This document shows, piece by piece, positions 36,544 through 45,021 of a stretch of DNA of 64,000 bases. The position numbers were made by a program, and so were the translations under genes. Location of the stretch: positions 1 through 64,000 of the forward strand of contig NZ_CABJDK010000006.1 of assembly GCF_902364355.1 (NCBI RefSeq). The letters are read 5' to 3'. Origin of the DNA: Collinsella aerofaciens. Lineage in GTDB: Bacteria; Actinomycetota; Coriobacteriia; Coriobacteriales; Coriobacteriaceae. The notes beneath the pieces are model-generated. The model saw nothing but the letters and a program-made list of their open reading frames with translations, ran no database searches and was not told the DNA's origin. Within the stretch, counting starts at the first letter, position 1. Each line of letters opens with the position of its first letter.

Positions 36544-37923
36544 TTAGGTAGCGGAGGTATCGACGACGCCGGTCGCATTGGCAACCGCGACTATGACGAT
36601 CATGCATAGGAGCAGCACACCCAATGCCTTGAGCCAAAGTTTCGCGAGTTTCTTGCCGCGATAGCTGTCGAGCAGTGCGAATCGCCGACGAAGACGGCGC
36701 TTATCGAGCAGCGCAAAATGCATAAGCACCATAAGGCCATCGACAAAGAAAAAATACTCGATTATGAGAAGCCACGTCGGGTAGCTTTGGTTTGCTCCCG
36801 TGGGGTGAAAGACGGCAAAGTGACTTCCGGCAAAGAACACAAGTAGCGAGAAGCAGACGAGCGCATTCCAAATGCGCCCCAGAGACTCCGGAACGCGAGA
36901 GAGCGGACCGCATGCAGCGGAGGCGGCAGGCCTAGGAAGCCCTGCGGGGTTCTGGAGCCCTTGGAGCGTCAACACCGTCTCCGAGGCCGGAGTACGGACA
37001 GGCGCAGGTGTAGGAGGCCGCACGGGGCGGCTCAGATCGTATGCCGAGCGCGTCGCCCGTCCCAACGCTTCCGCACTCGCAAAACGCTTGGCCGGGTCGA
37101 GCGCCATCGACATGCAGACGGCATCGGCAAGTGGAGTGGGAATGCCACGCGCCTCGCATTGCTCGCGCATGTCGAGCCCTGGTTTAGGGTCGACTCCCGT
37201 CAAGCAGAAGAACAACAGGGCGCCCAGTGCGTAGACGTCGCTGCGCACACTCGTCTGCCCAAACCCATACTGCTCGGGCGGCGCATAGGGTCGCGTGCCA
37301 AACTTGACGGTGTCGGCATCGGCGCCATCGCGCCATACGCGCGCGATCCCCAAGTCGATAATCACCAGCGACGAAAACGTCAGGCCCTCATCGAGCGTAC
37401 AGTTCGCACCCGTCACGATGATATTCGACGGTTTGAGGTCGCGATGGATCACCGGCGCCGACGTCTCCCCCGCCATTGCAAAACCGGCGTGGAGCTCGCC
37501 CACGGCATCGCATAGGGCAGGATACAATTCACGCGCATAATCGGGGGTGGCTCCCAGACGGTCCACCAGCGCCCTGAGCGTCTCCCCTTCGATGTATTCC
37601 ATAACCACGTTGAGCTCGTCGCCCACACGATGACAATCGACGATTCTGGGCAGGTGCTCAAAACGCCTGCCTGCCCGCTGGGCGGCAAACAGACGCCCGT
37701 ATGCCCCGCCGATTTGAGCCGAAGCATCGATGCGTTTACGGACAAAGGGGCCGAGCGAACCACCGCCGGTTCCTTCAAAGTACACGAGCTCGGTTGTTTC
37801 AACGGACGAGCGCTTAAGTACACGCTCCACGCGATAGCTGTCGTCGCGATCGAGCGACGCCAGATGTTCGGCAAGCGCTGCGGTCAGCTCGTCATTGGAA
37901 TATGTTGTGGTCTGAGTATCCAT
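36544..37923 (-). CDS. Serine/threonine protein kinase with C-terminal membrane segments
   Basis: 459 aa eukaryotic-type kinase. Catalytic loop HRDLKPSNI, Mg loop DLGIAR (DLG for DFG), P+1 region GTRPYAPPEQYG and HD-like helix are visible in residues about 30-310. A proline-rich linker (PVRPPTPAPVRTP) follows, then three to four hydrophobic segments (about 345-455). No extracellular PASTA repeats, so it senses something other than muropeptides or relies on its partner. The lysine of the N-lobe (FVRKRI) is present. Start ATG 37923 has an SD very close upstream (TGGAGG); ATG 37932 is possible. It follows an HTH gene 98 bp upstream. Confidence 0.9.
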   Translation of the reverse strand: MDTQTTTYSNDELTAALAEHLASLDRDDSYRVERVLKRSSVETTELVYFEGTGGGSLGPFVRKRIDASAQIGGAYGRLFAAQRAGRRFEHLPRIVDCHRVGDELNVVMEYIEGETLRALVDRLGATPDYARELYPALCDAVGELHAGFAMAGETSAPVIHRDLKPSNIIVTGANCTLDEGLTFSSLVIIDLGIARVWRDGADADTVKFGTRPYAPPEQYGFGQTSVRSDVYALGALLFFCLTGVDPKPGLDMREQCEARGIPTPLADAVCMSMALDPAKRFASAEALGRATRSAYDLSRPVRPPTPAPVRTPASETVLTLQGLQNPAGLPRPAASAACGPLSRVPESLGRIWNALVCFSLLVFFAGSHFAVFHPTGANQSYPTWLLIIEYFFFVDGLMVLMHFALLDKRRLRRRFALLDSYRGKKLAKLWLKALGVLLLCMIVIVAVANATGVVDTSAT

Positions 37924-38021
37924 AGCCTCCATCATAGCGCAGGGCGCAGACACCCCATGGCATCCGCGCCCCGTTCGTTTGCATCGTTGTTCGGCAGCTC
38001 CGCCGGCTCAGATATCAGCCG

Positions 38022-38444
38022 CTAACTCACCGTCTCCTCGCCAAAGCGATACAGCTCCTCGTTGACCTTTTGGAGGCTGCACCCGCGATCGATGCAAAAG
38101 ATGATAATCGCATCACGGCGATCCTTGCAGTTGAGGACGCTTACCCCGGCAGCCGTCAGTGCACGGTTGGCCTCTTTGAGCGTCAGCGCCATCGCAAAGG
38201 CAATCTGCAGCACCTTATTGCGACTCGGGTGACGCGCACCGGTAAAGATCTGATAGCCGAAGGTCTCATTGAGATCGGCCATACGAACCACGCGCGAGCG
38301 CTCCAAGCCCTTTTCCTGCAGCAGCTGCTTCAGGTAGTCCGAAAGCGACGGGGCGGCAAAGTCGTGCTCCCTGATATAGCCATCGATGTTCGGCGCATCG
38401 AGAAGCTCATTGAGCAGCTCCTCGGTCAGCTTTTTATCGGGCAT
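38022..38444 (-). CDS. HTH (XRE-like) protein of unknown role
   Basis: 140 aa. A divergent helix-turn-helix spans about 35-95 (LSDYLKQLLQEKGLERSRVV, then NETFGYQIFTGARHPSRNKV). The C-terminal part (about 95-140) reads as an unrecognised alpha/beta segment (DRRDAIIIFCIDRGCSLQKV). It is the gene upstream of the Ser/Thr kinase on the same strand, so a kinase-substrate or adaptor relation is plausible but only inferred from position. Confidence 0.7.
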   Translation of the reverse strand: MPDKKLTEELLNELLDAPNIDGYIREHDFAAPSLSDYLKQLLQEKGLERSRVVRMADLNETFGYQIFTGARHPSRNKVLQIAFAMALTLKEANRALTAAGVSVLNCKDRRDAIIIFCIDRGCSLQKVNEELYRFGEETVS

Positions 38445-38477
38445 ACGACTTCACCTCCCCCCAGTGCATGCAACATG

Positions 38478-38921
38478 CTAAAAACCGCTTACATCCGAAC
38501 GCTCCCAGCTAGCAACCTGGTCAGGAGACACCGTACCCAGCGCCTCGAACTTCCAGGAGCCGCCCGCCTTCAGATGATTGGTGTTTGCAAGAGCCGTTCC
38601 AACCTGGTTGCCATCGGCATCATACAGAACATACTCAATCTGAATATAGCTCTTTTCCTTGTCCGTGTTATTGGTCAGCGTGCCCGTGATCTTATAGGCA
38701 AACTGATTGGAGGTGTCTTCAGCCTCGTCAGCAATGGTATACGGTTCTTGCGGTTCTTTTTGCTCCTCAGCCTGCTGTGTCGCCTCGGCAGGTTTTGCCG
38801 AATCGCTCGCAGACGAATCGGTTGAATTGCCACCCATAGAGCCCACGGCACCGACGATAACCAGCACCACGATGACGCCTAGGACAATCTTGCCGATCGG
38901 CTTCTTTCCCTCTTTTGCCAT
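38478..38921 (-). CDS. FxLYD domain protein with N-terminal membrane anchor
   Basis: 147 aa. One TM helix (about 10-30, IGKIVLGVIVVLVIVGAVG) after a basic start, a Ser/Glu/Gln-rich linker (about 33-60), then an FxLYD-type beta domain (IQIEYVLYDADGNQVGTA, LKAGGSWKFEALG). Such domains sit outside the membrane. Function unknown. First gene of a possible trio with the HTH and kinase genes (33-bp gap to the HTH start). Confidence 0.75.
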   Translation of the reverse strand: MAKEGKKPIGKIVLGVIVVLVIVGAVGSMGGNSTDSSASDSAKPAEATQQAEEQKEPQEPYTIADEAEDTSNQFAYKITGTLTNNTDKEKSYIQIEYVLYDADGNQVGTALANTNHLKAGGSWKFEALGTVSPDQVASWERSDVSGF

Positions 38922-39085
38922 TATGCATCCTTCCTATGATCCGGCTACCGCGCCGGCACACAGCACATCGTAGGAAGGATTAAACTTGAATTCATTAGCT
39001 GAGAGCTAAAGTTGCGGTAAACGGCCAATGCGGTTATCCGAACGCCGAGCAAACGCACTTTGCGCGACCGTCTGCTGGCAGTGCA

Positions 39086-39406
39086 TCAACCCAACGTGAC
39101 GGATTCCCCGGTAAAGGTACTCACAAGCAACAGGATAAAGAAAACTAAATAGCTGATGCTCAATAGGTAGGCGACGACTAAAAAGATGGTCCATCCGACA
39201 TTGGTCTTACCATCGGCACGACGTTGCTCGCGAGAACGGCACAGCCAGACCGTCACGCCAATGGCCACAATCAGCAGCACGAGCGCCGCCGCGGCCAACC
39301 CGGCAAGCGCAAACATCACGCCAATGCTCACAGCAATAACCGGAAGCAGCAGCAAGCCACACCCGCATCCACCCGGACTATATACGGAAGACTGTCGGCG
39401 CTTCAT
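39086..39406 (-). CDS. Small membrane protein
   Basis: 106 aa with about three hydrophobic segments (roughly 14-35, 36-55 and 75-100) and a glycine/cysteine-rich N-terminus (GGCGCG). Start ATG 39406 with GGAG 5 nt upstream; it follows the M20 hydrolase stop by only 2 bp, so it is coupled to it. No family recognised. The region 38922-39085 before the next gene shows nothing else. Confidence 0.6.
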   Translation of the reverse strand: MKRRQSSVYSPGGCGCGLLLLPVIAVSIGVMFALAGLAAAALVLLIVAIGVTVWLCRSREQRRADGKTNVGWTIFLVVAYLLSISYLVFFILLLVSTFTGESVTLG

Positions 39407-39408
39407 CG

Positions 39409-40596
39409 TCACTCCAAGTTAAGCAATCGTTTGTAGACATCGAGACCTTTGAGCAGGATTTCCTCGTCAAAGAGCATGGTATCGGTATGCAGGGCGCTCG
39501 TGGCATAGGCGGGGCAGCCATCCGAATCGATCGGGTTTTCTTGTCCCTCCGGCATGCCCGTACCCAGCAGGAAGAACACACCCGGCAGATGGCGCTGATA
39601 GAAGGCGAAGTCCTCGGCGATTAGCAGTGGCTCGTCCACAAGTTGCAGCTCGGACAAGGCAGGCGCAATGTGGGCGAACAGCTCGGGGTCGTTATCGACC
39701 GGCGGATAGCCCTCGGCAAAGTCGAGGTCGTACGTACAGCCTGTTGCGGCGCAGACCTCGTCCAACACGCGGCGCACGCCCTCGCGCGCACGGTCGAACA
39801 TACCGTCCGTAAATACGCGGAGGCTGCCAGCCACATGGGCCTCCCCCGCCACCGCATTGCAGACGGTGCCAGCCTGCAGCAGGCCGAACTTACCAATGCA
39901 GGGCTCGTCGGCACCTAACTCGTCCATGAGCTTGCGCTCGGAAACCAAGAACTTGGCCGCTGCCAGCGCGGCATCATGCGATTCCTCGACTGGAACGCCG
40001 TAGGTCTTGGCGATATGGATGCTCGCGCCATGGATATGAATGTGCGTCTCGCTTGAGCGCGCCAGCAGCGGACCGGAACAGCTCGCCAACGTGCCGGCGG
40101 GTAAATCGGGCCATACGTGGAAGCCAAAGATGCGATCCGCCCCGTAGCGCTCGAATACGCCGCTCTCGCACACCGTCTTGGCGCCACCAGTCGTCTCCTC
40201 GGCCGGCTGAAACACAAAGAGCACATTGCGCTTAATGGCGCCCGGCTGCTCACGGATCGTACGGTCGACGAAGGTTGCCGCCGCAAGCGCCATGGCCATG
40301 TGTCCATCGTGTCCGCAAGCGTGCATCTTTCCGGGATGCGTCGAGGCAAAGGCCGCGCCCGTCGCCTCCGCAATGGGCAGGGCGTCCATATCGGCGCGAA
40401 TCGCCGTGGCATGCGCGGCGCCCGTGCCGGCATCGAAGAAAGCGCAGACGCAGCTGGGACACGGATGGGTCACCTCGCAGGCGAGCGGCGCCAACACGCC
40501 CTCAATATAGGCGATAGTCTGCGGAAGATCGAAGTCGAGCTCCGGAATGCGGTGCAGGTCGCGACGATAACGACGGAGTTCTTGGAGCTCGGTCAT
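39409..40596 (-). CDS. M20 family amidohydrolase (candidate N-acetyl-diaminopimelate deacetylase)
   Basis: 395 aa metallo-amidohydrolase of the M20D type. Metal ligands are visible: IRADMDALPI, HACGHDGHM, FQPAEETTGG, and a late HTDTM. The family includes N-acyl-amino-acid hydrolases, aminobenzoyl-glutamate hydrolases and N-acetyl-LL-DAP deacetylase. Directly across the divergent gap lies the lysA::dapA-dapB-dapH operon that uses the acetylase route, so a deacetylase role is reasonable but unproven. Start ATG 40596 with SD GAAAGGA; ATG 40611 is in frame upstream of that SD. Confidence 0.82.
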   Translation of the reverse strand: MTELQELRRYRRDLHRIPELDFDLPQTIAYIEGVLAPLACEVTHPCPSCVCAFFDAGTGAAHATAIRADMDALPIAEATGAAFASTHPGKMHACGHDGHMAMALAAATFVDRTIREQPGAIKRNVLFVFQPAEETTGGAKTVCESGVFERYGADRIFGFHVWPDLPAGTLASCSGPLLARSSETHIHIHGASIHIAKTYGVPVEESHDAALAAAKFLVSERKLMDELGADEPCIGKFGLLQAGTVCNAVAGEAHVAGSLRVFTDGMFDRAREGVRRVLDEVCAATGCTYDLDFAEGYPPVDNDPELFAHIAPALSELQLVDEPLLIAEDFAFYQRHLPGVFFLLGTGMPEGQENPIDSDGCPAYATSALHTDTMLFDEEILLKGLDVYKRLLNLE

Positions 40597-40743
40597 AGAG
40601 GTTCCTTTCATGGGTGCGCGTCGGTTGCCATCTATTGTGCCGCAAGATTGTCACACCCTTATTTCCAGCATATCCTTGCATTTTTTAAACGTTATATACG
40701 AATACTCTTGTTTGGTAAAGTGCAACGTGGTAGGGTCTTTACC

Positions 40744-40965
40744 ACTTGATAGAGGCGCGGGCACGAAGAACCGCGGGCGAGCCGGCAGGCTTTGACCCCG
40801 TGGGGAGGCGAAACCCGCCGAACTGGGTTTTTCGGGCACGAACAACCTGGTGGGCCTGCGGGAAACACCCGCAGGACTGTCTGCAGCAATGCGGGAGCGC
40901 TATCCGGACATGGGGTCCACGCTATGCGGATTCGATGCGCAGGTAGCGCCGTCTGGATAGCGAGG
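40744..40965 (+). promoter_or_regulatory. Lysine riboswitch (L box) with expression platform
   Basis: The aptamer spans about 40744-40907. P1 is GATAG (40748-40752) with CTATC (40900-40904). Conserved parts are GATAGAGGCGC, a GGGGAGGCGAAACCCGCCGAA core like the lysC leader's GGGGAGCGUCGCCGAAG, a CGGGCACGAAC segment near the GUGCAUUGAA position, and GGGAGCGCTATC at the 3' end. Downstream, 40951-40962 (GTCTGGATAGCG) is complementary to 40898-40909 (12 bp with one G-U), so it competes with P1. It abuts GAGG at 40962-40965, the SD of lysA. No U-run terminator is present, so translational control is likely; the exact on/off logic is not resolved. Confidence 0.85.
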
Positions 40966-40975
40966 TTTACGGGAC

Positions 40976-43285
40976 ATGTCACTGACTCCCAACGAGGCAT
41001 ATGCGGCAAAGCAGCCGTTTGTGGACAAGGAGACGCTCGAGCATATCGTCGAGCAATTCCCCACGCCGTTTCATCTATATGACGAGGCGGGCATCCGCCG
41101 CAACATGCAAGAAGTGCGCGACGCCTTTGCCTGGAACCCGGGCTTTAAGGAATACTTTGCCGTCAAGGCCAACCCCAACCCAGCGCTCATCTCCATTCTC
41201 AACGAATACGGCTGCGGCTGCGATTGCTCGAGCTATACCGAGCTCATGATCGCCCGCTCGCTGGGCATCACGGGGCACGACATCATGTTCTCGTCCAACG
41301 ACACGCCCGCGGCGGACTTTGAGCTCGCCGACAAGCTGGGCGCTATCGTCAACTTCGACGACGTCAGCCACATTGAATTCTTTGAGCGCGTTGCGGGGCC
41401 CATTCCCAAGACGGTCAGCTGCCGCTTTAATCCGGGCGGCCTGTTCCAGCTCTCCAACGGCATCATGGACAACCCGGGCGACTCCAAATATGGCATGACC
41501 ACCGAGCAGCTCTTCGAGGCCCTCCGCATGCTCAAGGCCAAGGGCGCTGAGGACTTTGGCATCCACGCATTCCTTGCCAGCAACACCGTCACCAACGACT
41601 ACTATCCCAAACTCGCGCGCATTCTCTTTGAGCTTGCCGTGCGCCTGGAGCGCGAGACCGGTGCACACGTCGCCTTCATCAACTTATCCGGCGGCGTCGG
41701 CATCCCCTACCTGCCCGAGCAGCAGGCTAACGACATCCATGCCATCGGCGAGGGAGTGCACGCGGCATACGACGAGATCTTGGTTCCCGCCGGCATGGAC
41801 GATGTGGCCATCTGCACCGAGATGGGCCGCTTTATGATGGGCCCCTACGGCTGTCTGGTCACCAAGGCCATCCACGAAAAGCAGATCTACAAGGACTATA
41901 TCGGTGTCGACGCAAGCGCGGTCGATCTGATCCGCCCTGCCATGTATGGCGCCTACCACCACATTACGGTGATGGGCCAGCCGGGTGGCTCCGACAAGAC
42001 CGCGGCGCCTGTCACAAACACGTACGACATTACGGGCAATCTGTGCGAGAACAACGACAAGTTCGCCATCGATCGTGAGCTGCCGCATATCGACATGGGC
42101 GACCTGCTTGTGATCCACGATACCGGCGCGCATGGCTACTCCATGGGCTACAACTACAACGGACGCCTGCGCTCCGCCGAGGTGCTGCTGCGCCCCGACG
42201 GCTCGGCCGACCTCATCCGCCGCGCCGAGCGCCCGGGCGATTATTTTGCCACACTCGATGTGCTGCCGTGCGGCCGAGAGCTGCTGGCCAAGTCGCGCGC
42301 CGAAAGTGCTCGCCGTCGCGCTCAGGACGAGCGCTTGACCGTCGCCGCCCAATGGAATAAGCGCATCCAGATCGCGGAAGCGAAGGTGAAGAACATGGAT
42401 ATCCGCAACCTCGAGGGCTCAATCGTCGCCCTTGTTACGCCGTTTAAAAAGGACGGCAGCGTCGACTTTGACGCACTCGAGCGCCTTATCGATTTCCACC
42501 TGCAAAATGGCACTGACGCCATCCTCACCCTGGGTACCACCGGAGAGAGTGCCACGATGACCGACGACGAGGACAACTCCGTTGTCGCCGCAGTTGTCAA
42601 GCAGGTTGCGGGCCGCGTCCCCGTCATCGCCGGCTCGGGCTCCAACTCCACGCAGACCATGCTCACCAAGTCGCTCACCTACCAGGGCCTGGGTGCCGAT
42701 GGTCTGCTGCTCATTACCCCCTACTACAACAAGTCTAACGAAGAGGGCGTCTACCAGCACTTTAAGACCGTGGCCGACGCCGTGGACATCCCCTGCATTC
42801 TGTACAACATCCCCGGCCGCTGTGGCTGCGGTATCAGCGAGCACAACGTAGAGCGCTTGGCCGCACACCCCAACATCATGGGCATCAAGGAGGCCTCGGG
42901 CAACGTCGCCTACGCGGCCAAGATCGCCCACCTGCTGTCCGATGACTTCCGCATGTACTCGGGCGAGGATGCACTCACCGTGCCGCTCATGAGCCTAGGC
43001 GCTTCGGGTGCCATCAGCGTGTGGGCCGACGTACAGCCGCAGCTCGTGCACGACATGTGCCGCGCCTATCTGGACGGTGACGTAGCGCGCGCCCGCGATA
43101 TCCAGATTGCCGGCCAGCCGCTCATCAACGCCCTCTTTAGCGAGGTCAACCCCATCCCCGTTAAAGAAGCGCTCGCCCAGATGGGTATGATCGAGGCAAA
43201 CTACCGCATGCCGCTGTGCCCCATGGCCGACGATACGCGTGCCGCACTTACCGATGCTCTGAAGGGAGCTGGTCTGCTTGATTAA
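40976..43285 (+). CDS. LysA-DapA fusion: diaminopimelate decarboxylase and dihydrodipicolinate synthase
   Basis: 769 aa in one uninterrupted frame. Residues about 20-440 are PLP-dependent LysA (PLP Lys in FAVKANPNP; CTEMGRFMMG; Cys in GNLCENND; ASAVDLIRPAMYGAYHH). A charged helical linker (about 440-472) leads to DapA (474-769: Schiff-base Lys in GIKEASGN, YNIPGRCG). So the last enzyme of lysine synthesis is joined to the first committed one. An internal ATG at 42395 has GAAGG 8 nt upstream, so separate DapA could also be made. It is the first gene behind the lysine riboswitch and overlaps dapB by 8 bp. Confidence 0.93.
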   Translation: MSLTPNEAYAAKQPFVDKETLEHIVEQFPTPFHLYDEAGIRRNMQEVRDAFAWNPGFKEYFAVKANPNPALISILNEYGCGCDCSSYTELMIARSLGITGHDIMFSSNDTPAADFELADKLGAIVNFDDVSHIEFFERVAGPIPKTVSCRFNPGGLFQLSNGIMDNPGDSKYGMTTEQLFEALRMLKAKGAEDFGIHAFLASNTVTNDYYPKLARILFELAVRLERETGAHVAFINLSGGVGIPYLPEQQANDIHAIGEGVHAAYDEILVPAGMDDVAICTEMGRFMMGPYGCLVTKAIHEKQIYKDYIGVDASAVDLIRPAMYGAYHHITVMGQPGGSDKTAAPVTNTYDITGNLCENNDKFAIDRELPHIDMGDLLVIHDTGAHGYSMGYNYNGRLRSAEVLLRPDGSADLIRRAERPGDYFATLDVLPCGRELLAKSRAESARRRAQDERLTVAAQWNKRIQIAEAKVKNMDIRNLEGSIVALVTPFKKDGSVDFDALERLIDFHLQNGTDAILTLGTTGESATMTDDEDNSVVAAVVKQVAGRVPVIAGSGSNSTQTMLTKSLTYQGLGADGLLLITPYYNKSNEEGVYQHFKTVADAVDIPCILYNIPGRCGCGISEHNVERLAAHPNIMGIKEASGNVAYAAKIAHLLSDDFRMYSGEDALTVPLMSLGASGAISVWADVQPQLVHDMCRAYLDGDVARARDIQIAGQPLINALFSEVNPIPVKEALAQMGMIEANYRMPLCPMADDTRAALTDALKGAGLLD

Positions 43286-44018
43286 GACCGTCATTATGGG
43301 AACGGGTCGCATGGGCTCGCTCATCCGCACCACTGCCGAGGGTATTGTCGATACCGCCGGACAGCCCGTTTTCGACATTGTGGCCCAGATCGGTTTTGAC
43401 CTGTCTGAGCTCGAAAGCGCCCCGGCAGCCGACGTCATCATCGACTTCTCGAATGTCGTGACCTTCGATGCCGTCGTTGCCTATGTCGAGCGTACAGGCG
43501 CGGCGTTGGTCTCGGGCACCACGGGCTATACGCCCGAGCAGATGGATCGCCTGCGCGAGCTAGGTCAGAGCGCCCGTGTCATGCACTCCGGCAACTACTC
43601 CATCGGCATCGCGGCCCTGCGTCATCTGGTGGCACAGGCCACGCGCGAACTGCCCGGCTTTGACTGCGAGATCGTCGAGACGCACCACAACCAAAAGGTC
43701 GATGCCCCCAGCGGTACCGCCAAGCTGCTGCTCGATGCCGTTGTCGAAGCCGAGCCCGAGGCAGGCTACCACCCCGTCTATGGCCGCGAGGGCATGTGCG
43801 GCGCGCGCGACCCCAAGGAGATCGGCATGCACTCGCTGCGCGGTGGCACCGTTGCCGGCGTTCACGAGGTGAGCTTCTTTGGTCAGGACGAGGAGGTCAC
43901 GCTCGCGCATCGCGCCACGAGCCGTCAGATCTTTGTCAACGGCGCCCTGGCAGCCGCGCAGAAGCTCGTCACCCGCGAGCACGGCTTCTATACGTTCGAC
44001 CAGGTCATGTTTGCCTAA
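43278..44018 (+). CDS. dapB: 4-hydroxy-tetrahydrodipicolinate reductase
   Basis: 246 aa NAD(P)H reductase, second step after DapA. N-terminal MIKTVIMGTGRMGSLI is the Rossmann GxGxxG; catalytic ETHHNQKVDAPSGTA carries the His/Lys pair. The start is TTG 43278 inside the end of the fusion gene, preceded by GAAGGGAG. Translational coupling to DapA is likely. Confidence 0.93.
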   Translation: MIKTVIMGTGRMGSLIRTTAEGIVDTAGQPVFDIVAQIGFDLSELESAPAADVIIDFSNVVTFDAVVAYVERTGAALVSGTTGYTPEQMDRLRELGQSARVMHSGNYSIGIAALRHLVAQATRELPGFDCEIVETHHNQKVDAPSGTAKLLLDAVVEAEPEAGYHPVYGREGMCGARDPKEIGMHSLRGGTVAGVHEVSFFGQDEEVTLAHRATSRQIFVNGALAAAQKLVTREHGFYTFDQVMFA

Positions 44019-44057
44019 CCAACTATCTACCGTACCCACGCAAAGGAGAAACAGCAT

Positions 44058-44777
44058 ATGAGTAACGCAGCCGAGATGGATGCCCAGGAGATCATCAATT
44101 ACATCGCCACCGCGCCTAAAAAGACGCCCGTCAAGCTGTATGTGCGCGAGAAGCCCGGCATGAAGGTTGCCTGGGGCGATGCGCACGTCTACGGCGGCCG
44201 TCGCGGCAAGACCGTCTTTGGCGACTGGGATGAGCTCAAGGCAATCCTCGACGCTAACGCCGACTCCATCGACTACTACGACGTAGAGAACGATTGCCGC
44301 AACTCCGCCGTGCCCATGCTCGACCTCAAGGGCATCAACGCCCGCATTGAGCCGGGCGCGATCATCCGCGATCGCGTCGAAATCGGCGACCGCGCCGTCA
44401 TCATGATGGGCGCCATCATCAACATCGGCTCCGTCATTGGTGAAGGCTCCATGATCGACATGGGCGCCGTGCTGGGCGGCCGCGCCACCGTGGGCAAGAA
44501 CTGCCACATCGGCGCCGGCACCGTGCTGGCAGGTGTCGTGGAGCCCGCAAGCGCCACGCCCGTCATCATCGAGGACGATGTCATGATCGGCGCAAACGCC
44601 GTGGTCCTGGAAGGCGTGCGCGTGGGCAAGGGCGCTGTTGTCGCCGCCGGCGCCGTGTGCGTCGAGGACGTCCCCGCCGGCGCCGTCGTGGCCGGTGTCC
44701 CCGCCCGCGTCATCAAGATGCGCGACGAGAAGACCGACAGCAAGACCGGCCTCGAGGAAGGTCTGCGCCAGCTGTAA
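44058..44777 (+). CDS. dapH: Tetrahydrodipicolinate N-acetyltransferase
   Basis: 239 aa. N-terminal helical domain followed by a left-handed beta-helix of hexapeptide repeats ([47 protein letters not shown]). DapH acetylates the tetrahydrodipicolinate ring, which commits the cell to the acetylase variant of DAP synthesis. SD AAAGGAG precedes ATG 44058. Last gene of the lysine operon; the structured repeat begins 3 bp after its stop. Confidence 0.92.
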   Translation: MSNAAEMDAQEIINYIATAPKKTPVKLYVREKPGMKVAWGDAHVYGGRRGKTVFGDWDELKAILDANADSIDYYDVENDCRNSAVPMLDLKGINARIEPGAIIRDRVEIGDRAVIMMGAIINIGSVIGEGSMIDMGAVLGGRATVGKNCHIGAGTVLAGVVEPASATPVIIEDDVMIGANAVVLEGVRVGKGAVVAAGAVCVEDVPAGAVVAGVPARVIKMRDEKTDSKTGLEEGLRQL

Positions 44778-44779
44778 TT

Positions 44780-44926
44780 GTTACGCGGTTTTACCAAACC
44801 GCGTAACGGCTCGACGCTGCAAACGCCCCTAAGCGGCAATCTGACGTTCAATCGTCGGTCGCGTACCGAAGTACGCTTCCCTCCTCTTTCACGTCACCTT
44901 GCTCGCCTAGGGGCGTTTTCGCTGAC
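44780..44926 (+). ncRNA. 147-nt structured repeat, copy B (3' side of dapH)
   Basis: Starts GTTACGCGGTTT (hairpin to 44807) 3 nt after the dapH stop. It contains a long stem AACGCCCCTAAGCG/CGCCTAGGGGCGTT (44822-44835 with 44905-44918), enclosing ACGTTCA.../ACGTCA and GTACCGAAGTACG. Same length (147 nt) and orientation to its upstream gene as copy A. Five compensatory changes relative to copy A keep stems intact. Confidence 0.7.
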
Positions 44927-44963
44927 GTATGCTCAGTCTGCAACTCAATTCAGCTCCAAGCAA

Positions 44964-45003
44964 AAAGGCCGAAGTCCCGAAGGGTTTCGACCTTTGTTTT
45001 TCT
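44964..45003. terminator. Bidirectional terminator between dapH and the NA37 gene
   Basis: AAAGGCCGAAgtCCC pairs with GGGtTTCGaCCTTT, flanked by A-run and T-run (TTTGTTTTT). It ends the lysine operon on the plus strand and the NA37 gene on the minus strand. Confidence 0.8.
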
Positions 45004-45021
45004 GCAGCGTCCAAGCGCAGT

